48,255 bases of DNA. Origin: Paenibacillus senegalimassiliensis. Its GTDB lineage: Bacteria; Bacillota; Bacilli; Paenibacillales; Paenibacillaceae. Shown piece by piece: positions 8,928 to 19,143 of the stretch; position 1 is the stretch's first letter; every line of letters begins with the position of its first letter. Location of the stretch: contig NZ_LN909032.1 of assembly GCF_001486585.1 (NCBI RefSeq), positions 1 to 48,255 on the forward strand, in the 5' to 3' direction. Under the pieces are notes generated by a model. It searched no databases. It was not told where the DNA came from and worked only from the letters and a program-made list of their open reading frames with translations. A program made the position numbers and the translations under genes.

Positions 8928-10181
8928 TTATTCTGCTTCCCGCCAAATATCAGCACCTAGTGCACGCAGATTAGGAACTAGCTGATCATATCCCCGGTCA
9001 ATCAACTCTACACCGGTGACTTCAGTAATTCCCTCTGCCACGGTCAGGCCCGCCACAACTAGCGCAGCACCTGCACGAAGATCAGCGGCCTTTACCTTGG
9101 CAGCATTCAGCACGCCCCCGTCAATAATCGCCGAACGACCTTCAACACGAATCTTCGCTCCCATGCGGATAAGCTCAGGTACATGCTTAAATCGGTTGCT
9201 GTACACCAAATCGCTGAAGACGCTCACGCCGTCAGCCTGCGTCAACAAGCTGGTCATCGGTGATCCGATATCCGTAGGAAATCCTGGATACACCAAGGCC
9301 TTAACATCAACATGCTCATAGGATGAACGCCCGATTACACGGATGCTCTCATCCAATTCTTCAACGCTTGCGCCCATTTCAATTAACTTGGCAGTTAACG
9401 CCTCCAAGTGCTTGGGTATAACACCATCGATGATAACATCGCCGCGTGTAGCTGCGGCAGCAATCATATATGTACCGGCTTGAATCCGGTCTGGAATAAT
9501 GGAATGGCGGCATCCCTTCAGTTCGGCAACGCCCTCGATACGAATCGTTTCCGTGCCGGCCCCCTTGATGACCGCACCCATGGAGTTCAACAAAGTAGCT
9601 ACATCTATAATTTCAGGCTCTTTGGCCGCATTTTCGATAATTGTGGCGCCTTTGGCTCGGGTAGCCGCCAGCATAATATTAATGGTTGCTCCTACGCTGC
9701 TGACATCGAGATAAATCTTCGCGCCGCGCAGTTCCTTGGCATGCAAATGAATCGCCCCATGCTCATTCGTCACAGTGGCTCCTAAAGCTTCAAAACCTTT
9801 GATATGCTGATCAATCGGACGGGGTTCAAAATTGCACCCGCCAGGCAAGCCAATCGTAGCTTCCTTAAATCTTCCTAACATGGCTCCCATCATATAATAG
9901 GAAGCCCGTAATTTCTTTACCGGTCCATTAGGCATCGGTATTGAGCGAATATCCGCAGGATTGATACGCATCTGGTTACCTTCCCAAAGCACCTGCGCAC
10001 CCAACTCTTCCAGGATTTCCGAGTATACCGCCACGTCACTGAGTACCGGCAAGTTATCCAGTACGACCTCGGATTCTGCCAGGATGGCAGCCGGAATCAG
10101 CGCGATTGCACTATTCTTGGCGCCGCTGATTGAGACGCTGCCGCGTAGCGGACGTCCGCCACGGATCATTAATTTCTCCAT
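8928..10181 (-). CDS. murA: UDP-N-acetylglucosamine 1-carboxyvinyltransferase
   Basis: This 417-residue enzyme transfers enolpyruvate from PEP to UDP-GlcNAc, the first committed step of peptidoglycan synthesis in the cytoplasm. The N-terminal [21 protein letters not shown] (K22 and N23 bind UDP sugar) and catalytic C116 in [14 protein letters not shown] are present, so fosfomycin sensitivity would be expected. The C-terminus ends with the [17 protein letters not shown] block. Its location between fba and rho matches the Bacillus murZ (murAB) paralogue, so a second murA elsewhere in the genome is likely. Confidence 0.96.
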   Translation of the reverse strand: MEKLMIRGGRPLRGSVSISGAKNSAIALIPAAILAESEVVLDNLPVLSDVAVYSEILEELGAQVLWEGNQMRINPADIRSIPMPNGPVKKLRASYYMMGAMLGRFKEATIGLPGGCNFEPRPIDQHIKGFEALGATVTNEHGAIHLHAKELRGAKIYLDVSSVGATINIMLAATRAKGATIIENAAKEPEIIDVATLLNSMGAVIKGAGTETIRIEGVAELKGCRHSIIPDRIQAGTYMIAAAATRGDVIIDGVIPKHLEALTAKLIEMGASVEELDESIRVIGRSSYEHVDVKALVYPGFPTDIGSPMTSLLTQADGVSVFSDLVYSNRFKHVPELIRMGAKIRVEGRSAIIDGGVLNAAKVKAADLRAGAALVVAGLTVAEGITEVTGVELIDRGYDQLVPNLRALGADIWREAE

Positions 10182-10248
10182 AAGTCCAGAATCCCCCTAC
10201 TTATTTGCGTCGGTACATAAGCTCAACCTAATTTAGCGGTAGAAATGG

Positions 10249-10271
10249 AAAGACACCGTCTAGGCGGTGTG
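10249..10271 (-). terminator. Weak hairpin upstream of murA
   Basis: A 6-bp GC-rich stem ACACCG/CGGTGT is followed on the minus strand by CTTTCC. It lies between the fba terminator and murA and could be a leader hairpin or a weak terminator. Support is slight. Confidence 0.3.
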
Positions 10272-10366
10272 CTCTCCATGTCACCCTATTTAAGTGGGCA
10301 GCCTTCTACTTTTATGGATGCCCTCCAAAAACCATGCCCACTATTGTCTAACAAAGTGCAGCATGG

Positions 10367-10392
10367 AAAAAAATCATAGCCTAACTTAGGCT
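10367..10392 (-). terminator. Terminator of fba
   Basis: The minus strand shows AGCCTAA/TTAGGCT, overlapping the fba stop codon, followed within 5 nt by seven T. The hairpin is short but well placed. Confidence 0.6.
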
Positions 10393-11240
10393 TTGTTGTT
10401 GGAACCAAATTCGCGAATCTTGCCAACAACGGTAGCTTTGATTGCATCACGGCCAGGAACGATGAACTTACGTGGATCATAAGCATCTGGCTTAGCAGCC
10501 AATACTTCACGTACCGCTTTGCTGAAGGAGATTTGGTTCTCAGTGTTCACGTTAATTTTGGAAGTACCAAGCGAGATTGCTTTGGAAATGTCGTGAGTAG
10601 GGATGCCTGTCCCGCCATGAAGTACCAATGGCAGTTGAACTGCATCACGAATTTCTTCCATTTCTTTGAAGCCGAGGTTTGGTTCGCCGAGGTAAGGACC
10701 ATGTACGGAACCCAAAGCTGGAGCCAATGTATCGATACCCGTTTCTCTAACGATACGTACGCACTCAGCAAGGTCAGCATATTGAATGCCGCCGATAACA
10801 TCGTCTTCTTGACCGCCAACCGTACCTACTTCTGCTTCTACAGATACGCCTTTGGCATGGGCATACTCAACCACTTTCTTCGTCATGGCGATGTTCTCGT
10901 CAATCGGATGGTGGGAGCCGTCGATCATTACGGAAGTGAAGCCCGCATCAATCGCTTCCTTACATTTATCAAAACTGGAACCATGGTCGAGGTGAATCGC
11001 AACAGGAACCGTAATTTTCATGTCATGCAACAGGCCTTCTACCATTTTAACAACGGTGTAGAAACCGCTCATATGGCGAGCTGCGCCTTCGGAAACACCC
11101 AGAATTACTGGGGATTTCTCTTCTTCTGCTGCGGCAAGAATGGCTTGTGTCCATTCCAGGTTATTAATGTTGTATTGACCCACTGCGTATTTACCGGCGA
11201 GGGCTTTGTTCAACATGTCTGTCATCGATACTAATGGCAT
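10386..11240 (-). CDS. fba: Class II fructose-1,6-bisphosphate aldolase
   Basis: The protein has 284 residues from the ATG at 11240, preceded by AGGAGG with 10 nt; the longer upstream frame is not needed. Zinc and substrate elements are visible: AIHLDHGSS, the MIDGSHHP segment, [15 protein letters not shown] with [12 protein letters not shown] and the NVNTE phosphate loop. It interconverts fructose-1,6-bisphosphate with DHAP and glyceraldehyde-3-phosphate in glycolysis and gluconeogenesis. The gene has its own extended -10 promoter and follows spo0F, the same neighbourhood as Bacillus fbaA. Confidence 0.97.
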   Translation of the reverse strand: MPLVSMTDMLNKALAGKYAVGQYNINNLEWTQAILAAAEEEKSPVILGVSEGAARHMSGFYTVVKMVEGLLHDMKITVPVAIHLDHGSSFDKCKEAIDAGFTSVMIDGSHHPIDENIAMTKKVVEYAHAKGVSVEAEVGTVGGQEDDVIGGIQYADLAECVRIVRETGIDTLAPALGSVHGPYLGEPNLGFKEMEEIRDAVQLPLVLHGGTGIPTHDISKAISLGTSKINVNTENQISFSKAVREVLAAKPDAYDPRKFIVPGRDAIKATVVGKIREFGSNNKA

Positions 11241-11303
11241 TGGTTTCAATCCTCCTAAGGATATGGGATTTATCTTATTTAGCCGACATTCACACACTTT
11301 TTT

Positions 11304-11312
11304 ATTATAACA
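11304..11312 (-). promoter_or_regulatory. Extended -10 promoter of fba
   Basis: The minus strand reads TGTTATAAT, a perfect extended -10 element, about 60 nt upstream of the fba ATG. A TTGACA lies only 8 nt upstream and is too close to act as the -35 for it. Confidence 0.65.
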
Positions 11313-11379
11313 CAACCTGTCAAAATTACTATTCAACGTTTCACGGGGATGTGTGAACGGGCTGTGTTTCTTTTTTCTC

Positions 11380-11438
11380 CAAAAAGACCCCTATGAGAAG
11401 GGCGGACGAAGTGCTACGCCTGCTCCTCATAGAGGTCT
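11380..11438 (-). terminator. Terminator of spo0F
   Basis: A 13-bp stem with one mismatch (11385-11397 against 11426-11438) encloses a second GGCG/CGCC hairpin. On the minus strand it is followed by TTTTTGG. It lies just after spo0F and before the fba promoter. Confidence 0.85.
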
Positions 11439-11460
11439 CTTTTCTGTTGCCGATTATGCC

Positions 11461-11838
11461 TTAAAGGCGCGCGCCGCCCTTGAGATGCATATTGACTGCT
11501 GCGCGCATTTCATCAATGTCAAAGGGTTTCGTAAAGTGCATCAAGGCTCCAAGATCCGTTGCTTCCTTAATCATATCGAGTTCTCCGTAGGCCGTCATCA
11601 TGATGACCTTGATGTCTGGATTCACCTCTTTGATATGCTTGAGGATTTCCAAACCATCCATTCCGGGAATTTTCATGTCAAGAAGCACCAAGTCAGGCGA
11701 GTCGCTACGGACAATTTCCAATGCCATCTTCCCGTTAGCTGCCTGAAATGTGGTATACCCTTCACTGCTGAACACTTCCATTAACAAAATGCGGATACCG
11801 TTCTGATCATCGACAACTAATACCTTCTTCTCCTCCAC
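11461..11838 (-). CDS. spo0F: Sporulation phosphorelay response regulator Spo0F
   Basis: This 125-residue protein is a single receiver domain with no output domain. Acidic residues D10 and D11, phosphoacceptor D54 ([11 protein letters not shown]), the MMTAYG switch Thr and the Lys in FTKPFD are all present. In Bacillus, sensor kinases phosphorylate Spo0F, which passes the phosphoryl group via Spo0B to Spo0A. Its place between pyrG and fba is the Bacillus position. The histidine kinase at 36136-38031 is a possible phosphodonor. A sigma-H-like promoter lies upstream. Confidence 0.96.
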   Translation of the reverse strand: MEEKKVLVVDDQNGIRILLMEVFSSEGYTTFQAANGKMALEIVRSDSPDLVLLDMKIPGMDGLEILKHIKEVNPDIKVIMMTAYGELDMIKEATDLGALMHFTKPFDIDEMRAAVNMHLKGGARL

Positions 11839-11888
11839 CGTGATACCCTCCTACAAGACCGCCAGCAATCCTGGTCATACATACAATA

Positions 11889-11916
11889 ATTCGCTTTCGA
11901 TTTGTAAATCCCTTCT
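11889..11916 (-). promoter_or_regulatory. Candidate sigma-H promoter of spo0F
   Basis: On the minus strand AGAAGGGATTT (11906-11916) and AGCGAAT (GAAT at 11889-11892) resemble the sigma-H consensus RnAGGAwWW and RnnGAAT, with one -35 mismatch and a spacer about one base short. Bacillus spo0F has a sigma-H promoter, which raises the prior. Confidence 0.5.
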
Positions 11917-12003
11917 CTAATGGAAAAAAGAACCTTAATAAATCGACAGCTTATTTTGCTGAGCAAATCTTGCTTGGACGTGGTCAGGAGAGCTTGCTAC
12001 ACC

Positions 12004-13677
<1,674 letters not shown>

Positions 13678-13729
13678 TCATTAGCGTAACCCAATGTTCT
13701 TTAAAGCATAGCCAAAACGGCTATAAAAA

Positions 13730-13767
13730 CAAAAAAAGTGACACCCGAATAGGTCGGGGCACTTTTT
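13730..13767 (-). terminator. pyrG leader attenuator
   Basis: In the untranslated leader, a minus-strand stem combines AAAAAGTG/CACTTTTT with an inner CCCGA/TCGGG and is followed by a T-rich run. It begins about 37 nt after the predicted start and lies about 125 nt before the pyrG GTG. Its upstream arm contains GCCCCGACC, which extra 5' G residues could pair with. That is the antitermination principle known for Bacillus pyrG. Confidence 0.85.
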
Positions 13768-13800
13768 CAAAAATTCATATTTTATAGGTTTAAATCATAA

Positions 13801-13840
13801 GCCCATGCAATAGTTTACCCGTTACCCCTGCCCGTGTCAA
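13801..13840 (-). promoter_or_regulatory. pyrG promoter with GGGC initially transcribed sequence
   Basis: TTGACA (13835-13840), a 17-nt spacer and TAAACT (13812-13817) precede GGGC at 13804-13801, seven nt after the -10. In Bacillus, low CTP stalls polymerase at the C of GGGC, and slippage adds G residues that disrupt the attenuator. All elements are present here in the right order. Confidence 0.88.
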
Positions 13841-13923
13841 GTCAAGTAAAGGCCCATTTGCCTTTCCTTCAAAATACGGTCACATGTCGGATTGTACGGA
13901 GAAATCAGGCGAACGATAGAAAC

Positions 13924-13974
13924 CAGACTAACCCCAGCTTCTGGAGCGGCCCGACACCGCTGTCCAAGAGTCTG
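13924..13974 (-). terminator. Candidate terminator of the iron-uptake operon
   Basis: The stem CAGACT/AGTCTG encloses an AGCGG/CCGCT hairpin directly after the ATPase gene on the minus strand. It is followed by GTTTC rather than a strong T-run, so efficiency is unclear. Confidence 0.5.
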
Positions 13975-13979
13975 TTATG

Positions 13980-14798
13980 TTATGAGGTTGCTTCTTGCTG
14001 GACATGATACCTTCCTCTTGGCACAACGAAAGGCGAACCCGATACCGGGTCCTTGATGACCGTACAGTTCAATCCAAAGATCTGGTTGACCCTTTCGCTA
14101 GTGATGACCTCAGACGGCTCACCTTCCACAATCAGCTTGCCTTCATGAAGGGCGAAGATATGATCGGCATAGCGGGCAGACAAGTTAATATCATGGAGCA
14201 CCATCACAATAGTAGTTCCACGTTTGCGATTAAGGTCGGTAAGCAAATCAAGAATCTCGACCTGATAGGTAATATCGAGAAAGGTTGTCGGCTCATCCAG
14301 CAATAAAATATCCGTCTGTTGGGCAAGCGCCATAGCGATCCATACACGCTGCCGTTGTCCGCCCGACAGCTCATCGATATGGTGGTTGGCCAACTCTGTA
14401 ATGTCCATAATCTCCATCGCCTCGGCGACGGCCTCGTAATCCTGTTTTCGCCAGCCACTAAGCCAGGATTGATGAGGGAATCTCCCCCGACCAACCAGGT
14501 CTGCTACCGAGATTCCTTCAGGAACAATAGGAGATTGCGGCAGCAGGCCCAGTACCCGGGCTAATTGCTTGGGAGGTATCTTATTGACCGGCTTGCCATC
14601 CAAAGTAATTTCCCCTGAGGTAGGCTTGATGAGTCTGGCCATAGCCTTTAACAAGGTGGATTTGCCGCAGCCATTAGCCCCAATGATTACACTGATCTTA
14701 TTGTTGGGAATTACCAGACTGACGCCTTGAATGACCGTCTTATGATCGTACCCTGCTACAGCCGCTTCGGTTTTAAAGGTATGTGTTGGTTTCATCAT
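13980..14798 (-). CDS. Iron-siderophore ABC transporter, ATP-binding protein
   Basis: This 272-residue ATPase belongs to the FecE/FhuC/YusV type. Walker A is GANGCGKST, the signature is LSGGQRQRVWIAMAL, and Walker B is ILLLDEPTTFLD, with the H-loop in VMVLHDINL. It energises uptake through the two FecCD permeases upstream, with which its start overlaps by 4 nt, indicating translational coupling. It is the last gene of the Fur-controlled operon. Confidence 0.93.
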   Translation of the reverse strand: MMKPTHTFKTEAAVAGYDHKTVIQGVSLVIPNNKISVIIGANGCGKSTLLKAMARLIKPTSGEITLDGKPVNKIPPKQLARVLGLLPQSPIVPEGISVADLVGRGRFPHQSWLSGWRKQDYEAVAEAMEIMDITELANHHIDELSGGQRQRVWIAMALAQQTDILLLDEPTTFLDITYQVEILDLLTDLNRKRGTTIVMVLHDINLSARYADHIFALHEGKLIVEGEPSEVITSERVNQIFGLNCTVIKDPVSGSPFVVPRGRYHVQQEATS

Positions 14799-15826
14799 AA
14801 ACTTCCCCTTCGATTCATTCGGATAAGCAAGAAGACCAGATAAGGTGCTCCCAGAATTCCAGTAATCACACCCACGGGAAATCTTGTCTCAAAAGCAAAC
14901 TGTCCGATAAGATCTGCTCCCAGAACAAGGTTAACCCCTACCAGGCCCGCAGGAATGGCATTGGAGAAGCCTGCTCCTACTAACCGCTTGGCAATGGGGC
15001 CCGACAGGAAAGCCACAAAGGCAATAGGGCCCGTGGTAGCCGTAGCCATAGCGATCATACCTACAGAGCTAAGAATAAGCGCCACTCTCGTCTTGTCTGT
15101 ATGGACTCCCAGCGAAGAAGCCGCTTGTTCTCCCAGTTCGAGAAGATCAAGATGCTTGCCAAGCACAACCACCACAGGTGTAAGCACCATAACTGCTATC
15201 ATCAATGGTGGCAGTTCGTCAAGCTGAGAACCGTTGAGGCTGCCTGTCAGCCATCTGATTGCCGCTGGTATGTCCTGCTGCGCACCCACGAGTAGAAGAT
15301 AGGAAATGACGGCATCCAACATAGCCTGAAGGCCAATACCAATCAGAATTAACCGTCCGATAGAGAAGACACGCCCTCTGGAGAGGAAGTAAATCACTGT
15401 GACTGTAGCCAAGCCAGCCAGCACCGAGGCTGCGGACACAACTGCTCCGTTAGCATGAAGGACGGTAATGCAGAACACCGCCGCGGCGCTTGAACCGGAA
15501 GTAATCCCAATCACATTCGGGTTCGCCAGGGGGTTACGCAGCATCGTTTGAAAGGTATGGCCGGCAATACCAAAGGCAAATCCGGCAAATAGTCCAGCCA
15601 GCATCCTTGGCAGACGAATCGTATTGACCGCAAAGGACACCCCTTTAATAGATTCCCCCGAAAGGGCCCGAACGACATCTTGTATCGGATAAATCGTGTT
15701 GCCCAATAACAACATGGCACAACAAAGGATCACCAACAGCATGACCAGCAGACCCGTTACAAGGCTCCAGCGGCGCCGCCGCTTACGTCTGCCGGCCATA
15801 ATAAATTCAATGGATTGATTTCTCAT
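14795..15826 (-). CDS. FecCD-family iron-siderophore permease
   Basis: This 343-residue polytopic membrane protein has about nine or ten membrane segments. Family motifs include the RLPRMLAG segment near residue 70, NPLANPNVIGITSGSS, and the cytoplasmic coupling region LGVHTDKTR near 245. It forms a heterodimeric channel with the permease encoded upstream, whose stop overlaps this start by 4 nt. The N-terminus has a very basic stretch (GRRKRRRRWS) before the first membrane segment, consistent with inside-positive topology. Confidence 0.92.
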   Translation of the reverse strand: MRNQSIEFIMAGRRKRRRRWSLVTGLLVMLLVILCCAMLLLGNTIYPIQDVVRALSGESIKGVSFAVNTIRLPRMLAGLFAGFAFGIAGHTFQTMLRNPLANPNVIGITSGSSAAAVFCITVLHANGAVVSAASVLAGLATVTVIYFLSRGRVFSIGRLILIGIGLQAMLDAVISYLLLVGAQQDIPAAIRWLTGSLNGSQLDELPPLMIAVMVLTPVVVVLGKHLDLLELGEQAASSLGVHTDKTRVALILSSVGMIAMATATTGPIAFVAFLSGPIAKRLVGAGFSNAIPAGLVGVNLVLGADLIGQFAFETRFPVGVITGILGAPYLVFLLIRMNRRGSL

Positions 15827-16863
15827 AATGAACGCACTTTCGCTCTCATGGCTAATATGATTAAGATTGGAGCACCTACAAAGGCGGTGACCACACCGAC
15901 TTCCAGTTCTCCCGGGTTACCAAGTAATCGCCCGCACACATCTGATAACGTTAGAATAATGGCCCCTGAAATGGCTGACATCGGAATAACCAACCGTAAA
16001 TCAGGCCCAAGAATAAGACGCACAACATGGGTCGACAGCAGCCCTATAAAGCCGATGGGCCCTGCCAGTGCCGTAGTGGCACCACACAAGAAAATACCCC
16101 CTGCCGCTGCGACCAGCCTGAGCACTCCGGTTCGCACACCCAGTCCAGTAGCCGCTTCATCTCCCAGCGCCAGCGCATTTAATGCCGGGGCTGTGATTAA
16201 CGCAATCAGGATACCGACAGCCAGGAACGGAATAAACGTAACTATCGCGTTCCAATTTGCGGAGCCAACGCTCCCAACCTGCCAGAACCTGAACTGATCC
16301 ATCGCGTATGAACGCGGAATCATAATCGCCGTTACCAGCGAGGACAAGGCCGCACTCGTGGCTGCCCCCGCCAGAACAAGCTTAATGGGCGTGGCACCGC
16401 CACGCCCCATAGAACCTATGCCGAATACGAACACTGCCGTAATGGCCGCACCAGCGAGAGCCAGCCAAATATATTGCCCGGCGGTGCTGATGTTCAGGAA
16501 TGCAATACCGCAAACCACAAACAAGGATGCCCCTGTGTTCACACCCAGGATGCTTGGATCAGCAATGGGATTGCGGGTGACCGCTTGCATCAGCGATCCC
16601 GCAACCCCAAGTGCCGCCCCACAAAACAACGTAAATACGGTCCTAGATATCCTCTTACGCACGATATTCGCTCCATAGGAGTCAATATCCGGATGGAATA
16701 AGCCATCCATCAGCTCCTGGAACCTCACTAGCCTGGAACCCAGGACTAGCGAGGCAATCACGCATACACCAAGCAGTACGATACAGATCATCAGAACCTT
16801 CGTAAAATGCTTCGGCAGGTACAAGCGTATTTCTTTATGCTTAGAGAGGGAAGAACTATTCAT
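15823..16863 (-). CDS. FecCD-family iron-siderophore permease
   Basis: This 346-residue multi-pass membrane protein has the motifs NPIADPSILGVNTGAS and LGVRTGVLR, and the C-terminal FVGAPILIILAMR typical of the BtuC/FecCD family. It overlaps the binding-protein gene by 8 nt and the second permease gene by 4 nt, so the four genes are tightly coupled. The two permeases are clearly diverged from each other, as is usual for heterodimeric siderophore importers. Confidence 0.92.
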   Translation of the reverse strand: MNSSSLSKHKEIRLYLPKHFTKVLMICIVLLGVCVIASLVLGSRLVRFQELMDGLFHPDIDSYGANIVRKRISRTVFTLFCGAALGVAGSLMQAVTRNPIADPSILGVNTGASLFVVCGIAFLNISTAGQYIWLALAGAAITAVFVFGIGSMGRGGATPIKLVLAGAATSAALSSLVTAIMIPRSYAMDQFRFWQVGSVGSANWNAIVTFIPFLAVGILIALITAPALNALALGDEAATGLGVRTGVLRLVAAAGGIFLCGATTALAGPIGFIGLLSTHVVRLILGPDLRLVIPMSAISGAIILTLSDVCGRLLGNPGELEVGVVTAFVGAPILIILAMRAKVRSL

Positions 16864-17944
16864 TGGCCTTGTCGGCAGCCTCTCCGATTAACTTCAAGTA
16901 TTCGTCAATCGTAAATGCGATGGAAAGTGGATTCGGCGTACCAGCAGCCACCAACGGTGTATCACTATCGATAAATGCTACAGAACCGCGCTCAATCGCA
17001 GGAATCTTGCCCAGGAGCGGATCGGCTTTGATCGCTTGATACAATTCATCATTACCATAACCCACCAACAGATCAGCATCATTAAGAGCTTCAGCATTCT
17101 CAGCGCTCAGCTTCAGAGAGTAGCTGGAAGGGTCTGTAATTTGGCTTGTAATGCTCTCGGGGTATTCCATGCCCAGTTCGAACAAAAAAGAAACCCGGGA
17201 ATCTACAGGCGTATAGATGTGCAGTTGGGACATATCCTTAGCGGAGAAGTTAACCCATACAACTTTCTTACCTTCGATTTGCGGATATTGGCTCAGCTTT
17301 TCCTTCACCATATCCTCGGTATCCTTAATCAGTTGCTCACCCTCTGCAGCCATACCCATACCAGTAGCGTTTAGTGTAACTTGCTCGCGCCAAGTGGTCG
17401 CCCAAGGAGCATTTGGATAAGCTACAACGGGAGCAATCTCGCTCAGCAGATCATAGTCTTCTTGTGTGATGCCCGAGTAAGCGGCAAGGATAACATCTGG
17501 ATCAGCATCAGAAATCGCTTCGAAATCAAGGCCGTCCGTATCTTGGAAGACATTCGGGTCCTTCACACCGAGTTCTTCCAGCTTCTGAGCGGTCCAAGGC
17601 AACAAGCCGCTATCATCCTGTACGCCAAAGTTCGCTGCCGAGAAGCCGACAGGTACAACTCCAAGAGCAAGCACCACGTCATGGTTGGCCCATTGCACTG
17701 TAACTACGCGTTCCGGCTTACTTTCAATCACCGTTTCACCAAGTGCATGCTTGATTGTGATCGGATATTGCGATGCCTCACCGGCTGAATCTGTGTTTTC
17801 TGCTGCCGGAGTTTCTGTATTGGCTGAATTGCCGGCGTTAGTAGCAGGAGCATTCGAGGCCTTGCTTCCACAACCTACGACAGCCACCATAAGAACTACT
17901 AGAATAATGAGAGCGGTAAATGAAAATCTTTTTGCTGCGAACAT
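16856..17944 (-). CDS. Iron-siderophore substrate-binding lipoprotein
   Basis: This 362-residue lipoprotein starts at the ATG at 17944, seven nt after GGAAGG; an ATG two codons earlier lies too close to that site. A lipoprotein signal with lipobox VVGC (C25) is followed by an Ala/Asn/Thr-rich linker. A periplasmic-binding-type fold follows, with the family segments ERVVTVQWANHDVVLALGV and DPDVILAAYSG. It would capture ferric siderophore outside the membrane and hand it to the permeases. The siderophore cannot be named from sequence. A perfect Fur box lies in its promoter. Confidence 0.93.
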   Translation of the reverse strand: MFAAKRFSFTALIILVVLMVAVVGCGSKASNAPATNAGNSANTETPAAENTDSAGEASQYPITIKHALGETVIESKPERVVTVQWANHDVVLALGVVPVGFSAANFGVQDDSGLLPWTAQKLEELGVKDPNVFQDTDGLDFEAISDADPDVILAAYSGITQEDYDLLSEIAPVVAYPNAPWATTWREQVTLNATGMGMAAEGEQLIKDTEDMVKEKLSQYPQIEGKKVVWVNFSAKDMSQLHIYTPVDSRVSFLFELGMEYPESITSQITDPSSYSLKLSAENAEALNDADLLVGYGNDELYQAIKADPLLGKIPAIERGSVAFIDSDTPLVAAGTPNPLSIAFTIDEYLKLIGEAADKANE

Positions 17945-17999
17945 TTGCATACCTTCCTTATCTTGAATGTATTTTATGTATCAAGCCGCGTTATCTACT

Positions 18000-18014
18000 T
18001 GATAATGATTATCA
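18000..18014. promoter_or_regulatory. Fur box
   Basis: TGATAATGATTATCA is a perfect 7-1-7 inverted repeat matching the Bacillus Fur consensus. It sits just downstream of the -10 element, where bound Fe-Fur would block initiation of the siderophore operon. Confidence 0.93.
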
Positions 18015-18022
18015 GTTTCATC

Positions 18023-18052
18023 ATTATATAATGCTCTTAAGCAAGCTGTCAA
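18023..18052 (-). promoter_or_regulatory. Sigma-A promoter of the siderophore operon
   Basis: TTGACA (18047-18052), an 18-nt spacer and TATAAT (18023-18028) on the minus strand are both perfect consensus hexamers. The promoter is likely strong when Fur is released. Confidence 0.9.
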
Positions 18053-18086
18053 CGATCTGAACCAAAGGATATTAAAGGGTAAACGT

Positions 18087-18116
18087 AAAAAAGAGGCAGC
18101 CCAAGGGCCACCTCTT
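18087..18116 (-). terminator. Terminator of rpoE
   Basis: AAGAGG/CCTCTT and GCCC/GGGC stems are separated by a TG/TG mismatch, and six T follow on the minus strand. It lies 20 nt after the rpoE stop. Confidence 0.9.
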
Positions 18117-18135
18117 CATGATCTGTTGCTTCGGA

Positions 18136-18687
18136 TTAATCTTCTTCGTTCTCCTCGAAGTTATCCTCGTCTTCATCGTCTTTCTCTTCGTCCTCTTCGT
18201 CGATCTCCTCGTCACCGAGCAGTTCTTCGTCTTCTTCTACCTCTTCCTCGTCTTCCTCAGAGAACAGCTCGTCTTCGGAATCATCGTCCAAGCCATCGTA
18301 ATCTTCTTCATCGCCGGAGGAGTAATTATCTTCTTCTTCCACGAAATCGTCGTCTTCCAGATCATCATCTTCATCGTTGATGATACGCGGACGCTTGGAA
18401 TTCCCGATAGGGTCTTCCGAACGCTCGATCGGATACCAGCGTTTCAAGCCCCAAAGGTTGGTGCCAACGCAGGCAAACCGGCCATCAATATTTATTTCTG
18501 TATAGAGCTGTGCAATCGCTTCGTCGATCTCAGCTTCATTCATGCTGCGCAGCTTGGCGACCTCATTCATCAGATCACGATAATAGTACGGCGTATTGGC
18601 CGCCTTCAAGATCATAAAGGCCAGATCCACCATGGGGATTTCCTGAACCTTCTCTGGGTCAATTTTCAAATTAAGCGGGGTACTCAC
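18136..18687 (-). CDS. rpoE: DNA-directed RNA polymerase delta subunit
   Basis: The protein has 183 residues from a GTG at 18687, about 10 nt after AGGAAG; another in-frame GTG seven codons upstream has no ribosome site. A folded N-terminal domain (about 15-100; IPMVDLAFMIL, LYTEINIDGRFACVG, WGLKRWYP) precedes an Asp/Glu-dominated tail (about 110-183). Delta associates with core RNA polymerase, and its acidic tail displaces nucleic acid and aids recycling. Compared with Bacillus delta the N-terminal part is diverged, but the TxxNIDGRF and WGLRxWYP signatures are kept. Confidence 0.93.
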   Translation of the reverse strand: MSTPLNLKIDPEKVQEIPMVDLAFMILKAANTPYYYRDLMNEVAKLRSMNEAEIDEAIAQLYTEINIDGRFACVGTNLWGLKRWYPIERSEDPIGNSKRPRIINDEDDDLEDDDFVEEEDNYSSGDEEDYDGLDDDSEDELFSEEDEEEVEEDEELLGDEEIDEEDEEKDDEDEDNFEENEED

Positions 18688-18881
18688 GTTACGGACACTT
18701 CCTCTCACGCAATGTTCACTATTTCACTATGGAGCAAAGGACTTTCTTCATCCCGAAAACGGGTGATTTCCTTCACTAACCTATTCATATCACAACTTAG
18801 TAAAACCTATTTGGCACTAAATTGCAAGTTTTAAAAATTCGTCCGGCTTCTCCCCTTACTCTCAGTACGTTTTGGGACATG

Positions 18882-18914
18882 AAAAAGGAGCGAAGAACCT
18901 GGGTTCCCCGCTCC
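18882..18914 (-). terminator. Intrinsic terminator upstream of rpoE
   Basis: GGAGCG/CGCTCC with inner GAACC/GGTTC is followed on the minus strand by five T. It lies about 195 nt upstream of rpoE, and no minus-strand gene ends here, so it may terminate a small RNA or an attenuated leader. Confidence 0.75.
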
Positions 18915-19075
18915 TCGACTGTATCCTTCACCGAGAAAAGTTACGCTACCCTCCCGGATCTGGTGAAAGCCGAATTGGCCTTCCCTTCATTTTATGTCTG
19001 ATCCGCCGCTTTGACACGCTACTTTTGCGCCTAAACTTTGGTTATGGCCCATTTCCTGAAGAACAGGGCCGCTTT
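18882..19075 (-). ncRNA. Candidate structured RNA or leader upstream of rpoE
   Basis: Between the divergent protease and rpoE, the minus strand carries several local helices. These are GGCCC/GGGCC (about 19043-19072), TTCACC/GGTGAA (about 18926-18967) enclosing CCGGGA/TCTCGG, and the final terminator. No reading frame here looks real on either strand. I compared it mentally with T-box, ydaO, yybP-ykoY, SAM, TPP, FMN, lysine and 6S patterns and found no convincing match. The 5' end is a guess, and no good promoter was found. Confidence 0.3.
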
Positions 19076-19143
19076 CCCATTCAAGGAAAATCGGATCGTC
19101 ATAATATACTTCAACACGCTTCGTCAGGAGGGGCTACTTATCG

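Noticed and set aside
11311..11327. TTGACA 8 nt upstream of the fba -10
   Set aside because: Spacing is far too short for a -35 element; the extended -10 TGTTATAAT explains the promoter better.
18118..18380. Open plus-strand frames rich in Leu, Phe and Arg opposite rpoE
   Set aside because: They are the complement of the GAA/GAC/GAT-rich acidic tail of the delta subunit, which leaves other frames open by composition.
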